A stretch of 8,743 nt of DNA from an uncultured Dehalococcoidia bacterium (GTDB lineage: Bacteria; Chloroflexota; Dehalococcoidia; Tepidiformales; Tepidiformaceae). Made by a program: the position numbers and the translations under genes. Where the stretch lies: the NCBI GenBank assembly GCA_937864275.1, contig CALMIW010000116.1:1-8743 (forward strand), written 5' to 3'. Shown one piece after another: positions 1-6,293 of this stretch; the first letter of the stretch is position 1, and the number at the start of each line of letters is the position of its first letter. Below the pieces are notes generated by a model, which did no database searches, was not told the DNA's origin, and saw nothing but the letters and a program-made list of their open reading frames with translations.

Positions 1-17
1 CGACGCTCTTCCGATCT
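1..17 (+). other. Illumina adapter remnant (not genomic)
   Basis: Bases 1-17 read CGACGCTCTTCCGATCT. This is identical to the 3' end of the standard Illumina read-1 adapter, which ends in ACGACGCTCTTCCGATCT. It sits exactly at the window edge and interrupts a PAS-protein reading frame, where it would encode the non-native residues RSEERR. The contig end was therefore not trimmed, and true genomic sequence begins at about base 18. Confidence 0.95.
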
Positions 18-1244
18 CATGACAACGCCCACCGGCAGCGTGGCGATGAGCGTCCGGTAGCGCTCCTCGCTTTCACGCAGCACGGATTCCGCCTGGCGCT
101 CCGCGGTGACATCGCGGTAGAACGACGCGCGCCCGAGGAGCTCGCCGGATGCGTCGCGAAGCTCTTTCGTCACGAGGTGGATGGGCTTGCCGTTCGTCAT
201 CGAGAACTCGTTCTCGAACTCCATGACCATGTCATCCGACAGCTTGCGTGAGGCTTCGGCGAACGCCACCGGGTCGACAGCGTGCGGGAGGAGCAGCTTC
301 CAGCGCTCCTGGATCGGCAGACGGAGGTACGACTCGTCGACGTCCCAGGTGTCGAGGAACCGCTGGTTGTGGTGGAGCACCTCGCCCTGCAGGTCGACGA
401 CGATGATCCCTTCCGGCGAGTTGGTCGAAACCGATTCGAGGAGCGTCGCGGCAGCGCGCAGTTTCTTCTGAGCGTTCGCCTGCTCGGTGATGTCCCGCGC
501 GGTGAAGGCGAGCCCGGGCACGTCTCCCTCAAACGGGATCGCGGCCGTCCGGACCTCGAGGATGCGGCCGTTGACGAGTTCAAGCGTCGCCGCGTGGGGC
601 ACAGCCGGGTCTTGCTCGACGGCTTCCAGCATGTTCTTGAAGGCGCGCGGGTTCTTCAGCCGGGTCCGCGTGATCGCCCAGCGCTCGGCGAACGGCAGGA
701 CGAGGTCCTCCTCGGTCAGGTCCCACAATTCCATGTGCCGGCGGTTGGCATAGAGCGTGCGGCCGGAGGCGTCAGACACAAGTTTCCCATCGGGCGAGTC
801 GTCGAAGTTCGCGTGCAGGATTGCCGACATCTGCTGGGCGGAGGGGCCGGCCCCGACCGGCGTCACGCCGATGTAGGCCCGCAGGCCGCCGTCGGCGGTC
901 TCCACTTCTATCGTCCAGAACCGGAGCTTCCTCGGTGGCCGGCCGGGCACGTGGACCATCGTTTCGCCGGTCAGCGATCCCTGCGCCATCCGCTCGGCCC
1001 GTACCCGCAGCTGCTCGCTCTCGCCGCCTCCCAGGTAGCTCGCGAACTCGGTCGCCAGGAACTCCGCCTTCGTCATCCTGAGCAGGTCGAGCAATGGTTG
1101 GTTGGCATCGAGGATCGTGCCGAGCCCATCGGTGATGAGCATCGGTTCTGTGGTTTGTGCGAACAGGAGGTCGAATCGCCGCTGGAGGCGCTCTTCCACG
1201 CTCCGCCCGGGTTGCTGGCTGGCGAATGTCTGGCTCACGGGCAC
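18..1244 (-). CDS. Multi-PAS sensory protein, C-terminus missing
   Basis: This is the N-terminal 409 residues of a PAS-repeat signalling protein. The output domain (histidine kinase, diguanylate cyclase or other) lies beyond the contig end and is unknown. Three PAS domains are visible: PAS1 about residues 17-130 (FDLLFAQTTEPMLITD), PAS2 about 139-255 (MSAILHANFDDSPDGKLVSD), and PAS3 about 262-385 (LLESVSTNSPEGIIVVDLQG). A fourth begins at about 392 (SEERYRTLIATLPVGVVM) and is cut at base 18. The helical linkers ARDITEQ and YRDVTAERQAE between domains are typical of PAS chains. No membrane segment is seen, so the visible part is probably cytoplasmic. The frame is closed upstream by TAG at 1290-1292. 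No ATG precedes PAS1. GTG at 1244 has a weak AGG nine bases upstream and is my choice; GTG at 1238 or 1199 is possible. Divergent from the two-component operon. Ligand or cofactor is unknown. Confidence 0.85.
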
Positions 1245-1329
1245 CGTCCGGGGCCTGCTCCGCGCGGGTCTTGCTCGGGCCGCTTCAATCTATTCGGTAA
1301 AAGCGATCCAGAGAATCCGGGAATCCCCG

Positions 1330-1341
1330 CATTCGCGAATG
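1330..1341. repeat. 12-bp perfect palindrome, possible operator
   Basis: CATTCGCGAATG is its own reverse complement. It lies about 86 bp upstream of the chosen GTG of the PAS gene, outside any coding region, so it could be a dimer-binding site. In high-GC DNA, 12-bp palindromes also occur by chance, so this is only a candidate. Confidence 0.3.
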
Positions 1342-1415
1342 GGCCGTGATCGGACGCGGCCGCGGCGACCGTTCCCGGCCCGGGGCGGATACCGCGCTTC
1401 GGGTCCGATCAGGCC
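1342..1415. repeat. Interrupted inverted repeat with 47-bp spacer
   Basis: The left arm has TGATCGGAC at 1347-1355 and the right arm GTCCGATCA at 1403-1411, a perfect 9-bp match. Both arms are flanked outward by GGCC (1342-1345 and 1412-1415), which extends pairing to 13 bp with one bulged G at 1346. The spacer is very GC-rich. This could be paired protein-binding sites or the base of a folded leader; neither is demonstrated. Confidence 0.4.
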
Positions 1416-1429
1416 AAAAAATGCCAGAA

Positions 1430-1457
1430 TTCACGGGGATCTTCACAACTTCTTCGC
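1430..1457 (+). promoter_or_regulatory. Direct repeats, possible OmpR/PhoB-type box
   Basis: TTCAC at 1430-1434, TTCAC at 1442-1446 and TTCGC at 1453-1457 recur with 12- and 11-bp periods. Response regulators of the OmpR/PhoB family typically bind direct repeats with about one helical turn per unit, and the Streptomyces PhoP unit is GTTCACC-like. A regulator of this family is encoded just downstream, so autoregulation is a reasonable inference. A weak -10-like TACTGT follows at 1469-1474, 11 bp after the last repeat. Confidence 0.35.
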
Positions 1458-1509
1458 AGCGCAGGGGGTACTGTGCGCCCAATCCGGTCGTCGTGCCGGT
1501 GGTTCCCTC

Positions 1510-1546
1510 GCCTGCTTCCCCGGGCGTCAACATCGGGGAAGCAGGC
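1510..1546 (+). promoter_or_regulatory. 13-bp perfect stem-loop upstream of the response regulator
   Basis: GCCTGCTTCCCCG (1510-1522) and CGGGGAAGCAGGC (1534-1546) are perfect reverse complements around an 11-nt loop. No T-tract follows in either direction. Both flanking genes point away from it, so it is not a terminator for either. It could be an operator, or a leader structure if transcription starts upstream near 1480. Its right arm abuts a possible -35 element. Confidence 0.55.
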
Positions 1547-1575
1547 TGAAACTCGTTGCAGGGGCAAAGTATAGC
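1546..1575 (+). promoter_or_regulatory. Possible promoter for the two-component operon
   Basis: CTGAAA (1546-1551) and TATAGC (1570-1575) are separated by 18 bp, and each matches four of six sigma-70 consensus bases. Transcription would start near 1582, giving a leader of about 20 nt before the ATG at 1602. The alternative is the -10-like element at 1469. Called by eye only. Confidence 0.3.
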
Positions 1576-1601
1576 GAGATGACCGTCGCATCGGGAGTTC
1601 C

Positions 1602-2300
1602 ATGAAGCCAGGTGTCCTGATCGTCGAAGACGATTCCAAGACGGCTGAGCTCATCCGGTTGTACCTCGACCGCGATGGCTATCCGGTTACTGTCGCGCGC
1701 AACGGACGCGAGGGCCTCGAGCTGGCCCGGCGCAACAACCTCGGCCTCGTCCTTCTCGATGTCATGATGCCGGAGCTCGACGGCCTTGAGGTTTGCCGCA
1801 TCCTCCGCGAAGAATCGGATGTCGGCATCATCCTCGTCACCGCCCGCACCGACGAAGTGGATACCCTGCGAGCGCTCGACCTCGGCGCCGACGACTACGT
1901 GACCAAGCCCTTCCGTCCGCGAGAGTTGGTTGCCCGCGTGCGCGCCGTCCTCCGGCGCAAGGGTACCAACGAGCTGCCCGAAGCCTGCGAACTCTCGTTC
2001 GGACCGCTGGCCATCGATGGCCGCCGCCACGAGGTCCGCGTCGATGGCCGCGATGCCCATGTCACCCGGAAGGAGTTCCAGCTCCTGCTGACGATGGCGA
2101 AGGAACCCGGCAAGGCCTTCTCGCGGCTCGAACTGTTGGAGAAGGCCTTCGGCTACAACTACGAGGGCCTCGAGCGGACGATCGACGCGCACATTCGCAA
2201 CCTGCGGAAGAAAATAGAGCGCGATGCCGAACGCCCGGTCTACATCGAAACGGTCTACGGCGTCGGCTACCGCTTCGCCGAGTACCGGGATGCGTCATAG
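1602..2300 (+). CDS. OmpR/PhoB-family DNA-binding response regulator
   Basis: A 232-residue cytoplasmic transcription regulator, of usual length for the family. The receiver domain (about 1-118) has the acidic pair D10/D11, phosphoacceptor D53 in LLDVMMPELDG, switch T80 and conserved K102 in KPF. The C-terminal winged helix (about 133-228) has VTRKEFQLLLTMA, the recognition region RTIDAHIRNLRKKIE and the terminal YIETVYGVGYRF hairpin. No key residue is missing. The start is ATG with GGGAG four bases upstream. Its last 11 bp overlap the kinase gene, so the two are co-transcribed and translationally coupled, and the kinase is the presumed phosphodonor. Target genes cannot be told from sequence. 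The subfamily (PhoB, MprA, BaeR and so on) cannot be fixed by eye, so no symbol is given. Confidence 0.95.
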   Translation: MKPGVLIVEDDSKTAELIRLYLDRDGYPVTVARNGREGLELARRNNLGLVLLDVMMPELDGLEVCRILREESDVGIILVTARTDEVDTLRALDLGADDYVTKPFRPRELVARVRAVLRRKGTNELPEACELSFGPLAIDGRRHEVRVDGRDAHVTRKEFQLLLTMAKEPGKAFSRLELLEKAFGYNYEGLERTIDAHIRNLRKKIERDAERPVYIETVYGVGYRFAEYRDAS

Positions 2301-3573
2301 CCTTCGCCTCAGGTTGCTGGCCGTGCTCGTCGCCGTCCCGGTGCTCGCCCTCATTTCCGTGGCGGTAGCCGCCCGGCTCTCCAGCGACTCGAACCTGGAC
2401 GGCCGCCTGCAGTTCCAGATCCAGCCGATCCGGAGGGCCGGAGGCGGCCCGACAAGCTCGACCGATGACAACGAAATCCCCGTGTACACGACCGAGCTGG
2501 ACCTCGACGCCATCGCGCGGTCGGCAACCTTCGATACCGGCAGCGAGGCCTACACCATCCAGGCCGAACCGGGCTTCATCGAGGCCTACGAAGCGGACCG
2601 GCGCGGCACGATCGATACAATCAACCGCCAGGTGTCGGCTGCGGCTGTCGGGGTTGCGCTTGTCGCGATGGTCGCGGCGGTCTGGCTGTCGCGCCGGATC
2701 GTCCAGCCCGTGGAGGAACTGACCGCCGCCGCCCGCCGCCTCGAATCCGGCGACCTTTCCCAGCGCGTGGATGTCACCTCGACGGACGAGATCGGAACGC
2801 TGGGCCAGGCGTCCAACGCCATGGCGGCGAGCATCGAACGGAACCATGACCTGCGCCGCCAGATGACGAGCGACGTCGCCCACGAGTTGCGCACGCCGCT
2901 CAACAACGTCTCGGGCTACCTGGATGCCATCGCCGATGGCGTGGTCGAACCGGATGCTGCCGTTATCTCATCGTTGCAGGAGGAAGCGGGCCTGCTGGTC
3001 CGGCTCGTCAACGACCTCGAGCAGCTCTCACTCGCCGATGCCGGCCGGCAGGTCCTCCACGTCGAGCCACTCGACCTCGTCGAGGTGGTGGAGCGGGCCG
3101 TCGCACTGGTCGTCCCTCGCGCGCGTTCGCGCGGGATCCTCATCCAGGCCCACTTCCAGCGTGTCCCTGTCGTCGACGGCGATGCCGACCGTCTTGGCCA
3201 GGTGGTCCGCAACCTCCTCGAGAACGCGGTTACCCACACGCCTGACGGCGGCCGCATCACGGTCACCATCCGCCCCGGCGAACACACGGCCGTGCTCGAA
3301 GTGCGAGATTCCGGTCCAGGCATCGCCCCGGAACACCTCCCGCTGATCTTCGAGCGTTTCTACCGCGCCGACCCGTCCCGGACCAGGGCGACCGGAGGAG
3401 CAGGCCTTGGATTGGCTATCGTGCGCCAGCTGGTAGACGCCCACGGAGGGACGGTCACGGCCGAAAACGCCGAGTCCGGCGGCGCGGTGTTCACGGTCGA
3501 GTTGCCGGCTCCGGAGGTGGCCACGGGTCCGATGGGGCTGCCGCCGGTGCGGGTAGTGCCGCGGCCGTCGTAA
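2290..3573 (+). CDS. Membrane sensor histidine kinase (HAMP-HisKA-HATPase)
   Basis: A 427-residue classical sensor kinase, the cognate partner of the upstream regulator. Visible in order: TM1 (about 8-28), an extracytoplasmic segment of about 85 residues with no fold I recognise, TM2 (about 116-133), and HAMP (about 135-188, RRIVQPVEELTAAARRLESG). HisKA follows with phosphoacceptor H198 in HELRTPL. The HATPase_c domain has an N box NLLENA (N308, N312), G1 box DSGPGI (D340), F box FERFYRADP and G2 box GAGLGLAI. All catalytic motifs are intact. The start is ATG 2290: it places TM1 right after a short basic tail (RHSLRLR) and gives the usual small overlap with the regulator. In-frame sequence back to 2224 lies inside the regulator gene. 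The C-terminal tail (PEVATGPMG onwards) is a short disordered extension. Signal unknown. Confidence 0.95.
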   Translation: MRHSLRLRLLAVLVAVPVLALISVAVAARLSSDSNLDGRLQFQIQPIRRAGGGPTSSTDDNEIPVYTTELDLDAIARSATFDTGSEAYTIQAEPGFIEAYEADRRGTIDTINRQVSAAAVGVALVAMVAAVWLSRRIVQPVEELTAAARRLESGDLSQRVDVTSTDEIGTLGQASNAMAASIERNHDLRRQMTSDVAHELRTPLNNVSGYLDAIADGVVEPDAAVISSLQEEAGLLVRLVNDLEQLSLADAGRQVLHVEPLDLVEVVERAVALVVPRARSRGILIQAHFQRVPVVDGDADRLGQVVRNLLENAVTHTPDGGRITVTIRPGEHTAVLEVRDSGPGIAPEHLPLIFERFYRADPSRTRATGGAGLGLAIVRQLVDAHGGTVTAENAESGGAVFTVELPAPEVATGPMGLPPVRVVPRPS

Positions 3574-3621
3574 GCCACCTGGAAACGAACGGAACGCGAG
3601 CATGAGTCGCGGGGAACCGGC

Positions 3622-4206
3622 CTACGCGCCGGGCGCGATCCCCGCGGCAGTGATGAATTGCCGGATCTGCGATGCGTGCTCGGTCGTGTGCCCCAGGAGG
3701 CCCGTGATGATCCGGGCGTGTGGCTGGCCGTGGTAGCGGTGAGCGGGCGGCAACGGCGCCGCTGCCTTCTCGTCGGTCATGTCGGCCAGCGTGTTGCGTA
3801 CCCGCTCGCGGCAGTAGTCGATGTAACCCATCATCTCGGCTCGTGGCCAGGCCTCGGGCAAGCTCGCGAGATCTCTCCAGTGAGGGTGCCCAGTGAACGG
3901 CGACGGTGGCGCCCATGGGCCGAATTCGCCCGTCAAGTCGTAGTCGAACACCTCCAGCGCGTGCCATGCCACGCCCCACGGAGTCGCCCGCCGTTCGACC
4001 CATCGCTGGGCCAGGGCGCTGCGCTGCGCGGCCTCGGCGACGGGGTTCCAGTCCGGGCCGAAGAACTGGTGATCGGCCGCCGGAGCAGGGACGCGCCACA
4101 TGGCCGTTTCCCACAGCTCGTCCGTGCAGTCCCGCACCGCCCCGGCCAACAGATCGAGGGCCTGTTCGAAGCCGCGACCGAGGCTCTCCACCCAGACAGA
4201 TCCCAT
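3622..4206 (-). CDS. DinB/YfiT-like four-helix metalloprotein
   Basis: A 194-residue DinB-like protein, near the family's usual length of about 150-200. The expected metal triad is visible as H82 (WHALEVFDYDLTG) and H173/H177 (GHTTEHASQIRQF), one His in the second helix and an HxxxH near the C-terminus. Known relatives bind Zn or Ni. Some are thiol-dependent S-transferases or maleylpyruvate isomerase-like enzymes, while many are uncharacterised; the reaction here is unknown. ATG 4206 is chosen because the first helix (SLGRGFEQALDLLAGAV) starts just after it. The in-frame extension to ATG 4341 adds 45 residues with AT-ending codons in its first part, unlike the gene body. No good ribosome site precedes 4206, so the start is uncertain. 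Convergent with the kinase (48-bp gap) and divergent from the transporter. Confidence 0.8.
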   Translation of the reverse strand: MGSVWVESLGRGFEQALDLLAGAVRDCTDELWETAMWRVPAPAADHQFFGPDWNPVAEAAQRSALAQRWVERRATPWGVAWHALEVFDYDLTGEFGPWAPPSPFTGHPHWRDLASLPEAWPRAEMMGYIDYCRERVRNTLADMTDEKAAAPLPPAHRYHGQPHARIITGLLGHTTEHASQIRQFITAAGIAPGA

Positions 4207-4364
4207 ACGCGGTGACGCTACGCCCGTTGCGGGCAGGTGTTCAAGGCCGGCGTGCCCGAACCCCGCGCCACCGTTGAGAACTTCATCCGAACTTCGTCCC
4301 AAACCAACTTTCTCTGCGTTGAACGATCTTTGATTTTTCATAGGATCATCATTCTATCTTCACT

Positions 4365-4388
4365 AGTACCACGTACTTTCTTGGTACT
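4365..4388. promoter_or_regulatory. Nested GTACT dyads, possible operator
   Basis: AGTAC (4365-4369), GTACT (4373-4377) and GTACT (4384-4388) form two overlapping inverted repeats. One is the tight dyad AGTAC-CAC-GTACT. The other is AGTACCA (4365-4371) paired with TGGTACT (4382-4388) across 10 nt. They lie between two divergent genes and overlap a possible promoter, as a repressor site would. Confidence 0.4.
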
Positions 4389-4409
4389 TGTGGAGACCTG
4401 TTGAAGAAT
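4381..4409 (+). promoter_or_regulatory. Possible promoter of the transporter operon
   Basis: TTGGTA (4381-4386) and AAGAAT (4404-4409) with 17-bp spacing each match four of six sigma-70 consensus bases. This would give a leader of about 90 nt before the lipoprotein start, with the -35 inside the GTACT dyad. Weak by-eye call. Confidence 0.25.
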
Positions 4410-4489
4410 CCATCCCGTATGCGGAATTGGCGCGTAAACTCCGTTGACTTCGACCGATCGGTAGACGAATTTACCGGCGAGAAAGAAAG

Positions 4490-4495
4490 AGGAGG
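4490..4495 (+). promoter_or_regulatory. Strong Shine-Dalgarno AGGAGG
   Basis: A consensus AGGAGG lies only 2 nt before ATG 4498 but 11 nt before ATG 4507. The first spacing is too short for efficient initiation, which favours 4507 as the lipoprotein start. Confidence 0.7.
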
Positions 4496-4506
4496 GAATG
4501 TCCCTG

Positions 4507-6216
4507 ATGATGCGTTTCAAACCGCGATTCCTATTTGGCCTTCTCGCTGTCCTCGCTATTTCGCTGCTTATGGTGGCGTGCGGCGATGATGACGACGACG
4601 ACGACGGTGGCGCCGACGCTACCGCAACCCAGGCTGGTGATACGCCGAAAAGGGGCGGCGAAATCACCATGGTCTACCCGGAGCCCGACAGCTTCGACCC
4701 GCACTACTCGGCCTTCGCCCAGGACATCGGCGTCCAGCGCATGGTCTGGCGCGGCCTCTACCGCCTGAATAAGGACAACAAGGCCGAGCCCGAACTCGCC
4801 GCCTCCATGCCCACCATCTCCAGCGATGGCAAGACCTACACGGTCAAGCTCAAGACCGGCCTGAAATGGTCCGATGGCGCCGCGCTCACCGCCAAGGACT
4901 TCGTCGCGGGCATTCAGCGCACCTGCGACCCGGACAACGCCGGCAACTACAAAGACACCATCGGCAACATCGTCGGCTGCGACGAGTTCTACGCCGCGTC
5001 CAAGGAATCGGCCGAGCAGAAGACGAAGCTGCGCGACGCCGTCGGCGTCAAAGCGACCGACGACACCACCGTCGAGTTCAAGCTCGAGAACGCCCAGCCG
5101 ACCTTCACGCTCATCCTTTCGCTCTGGATGACCTTCCCTTCGCCGGCGCACGTTGTGAAGACGTCCAGCGAGGCCTGGCCGGATGTGACGAAGCTCGTCT
5201 ACAACGGTCCGTACAAGATCATCGAGTACAAGGCCAAAGATCAGGCCGTCCTCGTCCGCAACGACAACTACTACGGCACCCCGGCCAACATCGACAAGAT
5301 CACGATGAAGTACATCGACAAGCTCGACGTTGCCGAGAACGCCTACCGCGCGGACCAGATCGACATCACTCGCGTGAACCTCACGAACCTCACCGTCGTG
5401 AAGGCCGACCCAACCCTCGGGAAGGAGTACTTCCAGGTCCCGGGCGTCACCACGCGCGCCGTCCACATGAACCTCGCCAAGAAGCCGCTCGATAACCCCA
5501 AGGTCCGCCTCGCCCTCTCCCAGGCGACGGACCGGGACACCCTGAACAAGGTCGCCTTCCAGGGCGCCTACATCCCCAGCACCACCTGGATGCCCCCGGC
5601 GGTTGTCGGCGGCGGCATCACCGAAACGTCCTACTCGAAGACCGTCGGCTTCAACGCCGACCAGGCGAAGAAGACCCTCGCCGAAGCGGGCTACCCCGAT
5701 GGCAAGGGATTCCCCGTCCTGACCATCACGGTGAACGACGTTCCCGACCGGAAGGCCACGGCCGAGTTCCTCAAGGAACAGTGGAAGAAGATCCTCAACA
5801 TCGACATCACCATCGAAGTGGTCGACTCGAAGACCCGTGCCGCGAAGTTCACCAGCGAGGACTACGAACTCTTCCCCGGCGGGTGGACGCAAGACTACCC
5901 GGACCCGGAGAACTGGGTAGCCGGTCTCTTCCAGACTGGCGGCGCCAACAACCACTACGGCATCTCGGATGCGAAGCTGGACGACCTCTTCAAGAAGGCT
6001 TCGTTCAACACCAACGATGAAGAGCGCCGCTCGCAGTACCGCGAGATCAACAAGCTCTTGAGCGAAGACCCGCTCCTCGCCGGGCCCGTCCTCTACCAGG
6101 AGAGCTTCAACTACATCGCCAAAGCGAAGCTCAAGGGGCCGAAGGAGAACGCCGGCCCGCTCGATGCCTTCCTCGCCGGCGACTGGAACATCGAGGCCTG
6201 GTACCTCGAGAAGTAG
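4507..6216 (+). CDS. ABC peptide-type substrate-binding lipoprotein (OppA/DppA family)
   Basis: A 569-residue SBP_bac_5 family protein, of usual length, that captures a solute outside the membrane and delivers it to the permeases encoded downstream. The N-terminus is a lipoprotein signal: MMRFKPR, a hydrophobic stretch, then lipobox LMVAC with lipidated C25. A tether of seven consecutive Asp residues and an Ala/Thr-rich linker follow. The mature protein has family landmarks: GGEITMVYPEPDSFDPHYS, WRGLY then EPELAASM (about 82-101), GLKWSDGAALTAKDFV, YNGPYKIIEY (232-241), VRLALSQATDR, and the hinge region GGWTQDYPDPENW. The family carries oligopeptides, dipeptides, nickel, opines or sugars, so the ligand is not assignable by eye. 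Start ATG 4507 is preferred on Shine-Dalgarno spacing; ATG 4498 (three residues longer) is possible. It is the first gene of the transporter operon. Confidence 0.93.
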   Translation: MMRFKPRFLFGLLAVLAISLLMVACGDDDDDDDGGADATATQAGDTPKRGGEITMVYPEPDSFDPHYSAFAQDIGVQRMVWRGLYRLNKDNKAEPELAASMPTISSDGKTYTVKLKTGLKWSDGAALTAKDFVAGIQRTCDPDNAGNYKDTIGNIVGCDEFYAASKESAEQKTKLRDAVGVKATDDTTVEFKLENAQPTFTLILSLWMTFPSPAHVVKTSSEAWPDVTKLVYNGPYKIIEYKAKDQAVLVRNDNYYGTPANIDKITMKYIDKLDVAENAYRADQIDITRVNLTNLTVVKADPTLGKEYFQVPGVTTRAVHMNLAKKPLDNPKVRLALSQATDRDTLNKVAFQGAYIPSTTWMPPAVVGGGITETSYSKTVGFNADQAKKTLAEAGYPDGKGFPVLTITVNDVPDRKATAEFLKEQWKKILNIDITIEVVDSKTRAAKFTSEDYELFPGGWTQDYPDPENWVAGLFQTGGANNHYGISDAKLDDLFKKASFNTNDEERRSQYREINKLLSEDPLLAGPVLYQESFNYIAKAKLKGPKENAGPLDAFLAGDWNIEAWYLEK

Positions 6217-6234
6217 TCCCTCAAACCCCCATCC

Positions 6235-6277
6235 CGGGGCTGGCGCCCGTGGAATCGGACGCCAGCCCCGCTTTCTT
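6235..6277 (+). terminator. Intra-operon GC hairpin with T-rich tail
   Basis: CGGGGCTGGCG (6235-6245) pairs perfectly with CGCCAGCCCCG (6260-6270), an 11-bp stem with a 14-nt loop, followed by CTTTCTT (6271-6277). It lies between the binding-protein stop and the first permease's ribosome site. The short, interrupted T-tract suggests a partial terminator or a 3'-end-protecting hairpin. Such structures are known to keep binding protein in excess of permease. Confidence 0.65.
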
Positions 6278-6293
6278 CCGGGGAGAACCACCC

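Larger units (their letters stand above)
1245..1601. other. Divergent intergenic region with several dyads and repeats
   Basis: This 357-bp gap separates the minus-strand PAS gene from the plus-strand response regulator and should contain both promoters. No open frame in it looks coding. In order it holds a 12-bp palindrome (1330-1341), an interrupted inverted repeat (1342-1415), an A6 tract near 1416-1421, three TTCAC-like direct repeats (1430-1457), a 13-bp-stem hairpin (1510-1546) and a possible promoter (1546-1575). I found no convincing -35/-10 pair for the PAS gene. Confidence 0.6.
4207..4506. other. AT-richer divergent promoter region
   Basis: About 300 bp between the DinB-like gene and the transporter. 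The part from 4290 to 4490 is clearly richer in A/T than the neighbouring genes, as expected for a promoter region. It holds the GTACT dyad (4365-4388), a possible plus-strand promoter (4381-4409), a minus-strand -10-like TAGAAT (4356 down to 4351, without a good -35) and the transporter's Shine-Dalgarno (4490-4495). No extra gene is supported. Confidence 0.6.

Noticed and set aside
282..1349. 355-codon plus-strand open frame
   Set aside because: It is antisense to the PAS protein, whose minus-strand translation has clear PAS motifs. The plus frame shows no recognisable domain and is a by-product of high-GC codon use.
2224..2289. Longer kinase start at 2224
   Set aside because: It adds 22 Ser/Thr-rich residues lying entirely within the regulator gene. 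ATG 2290 gives a normal basic N-terminus followed directly by TM1.
3595..3611. CGCGA-N7-TCGCG hairpin between the convergent kinase and DinB-like genes
   Set aside because: The stem is only 5 bp with no T-tract, so it is too weak to call a terminator despite its suitable position.
4531..6291. 586-codon minus-strand open frame opposite the binding protein
   Set aside because: The plus strand encodes a well-recognised SBP_bac_5 protein. The antisense product is a low-complexity Val/Gly/Arg/Glu-rich sequence mirroring its codon bias.
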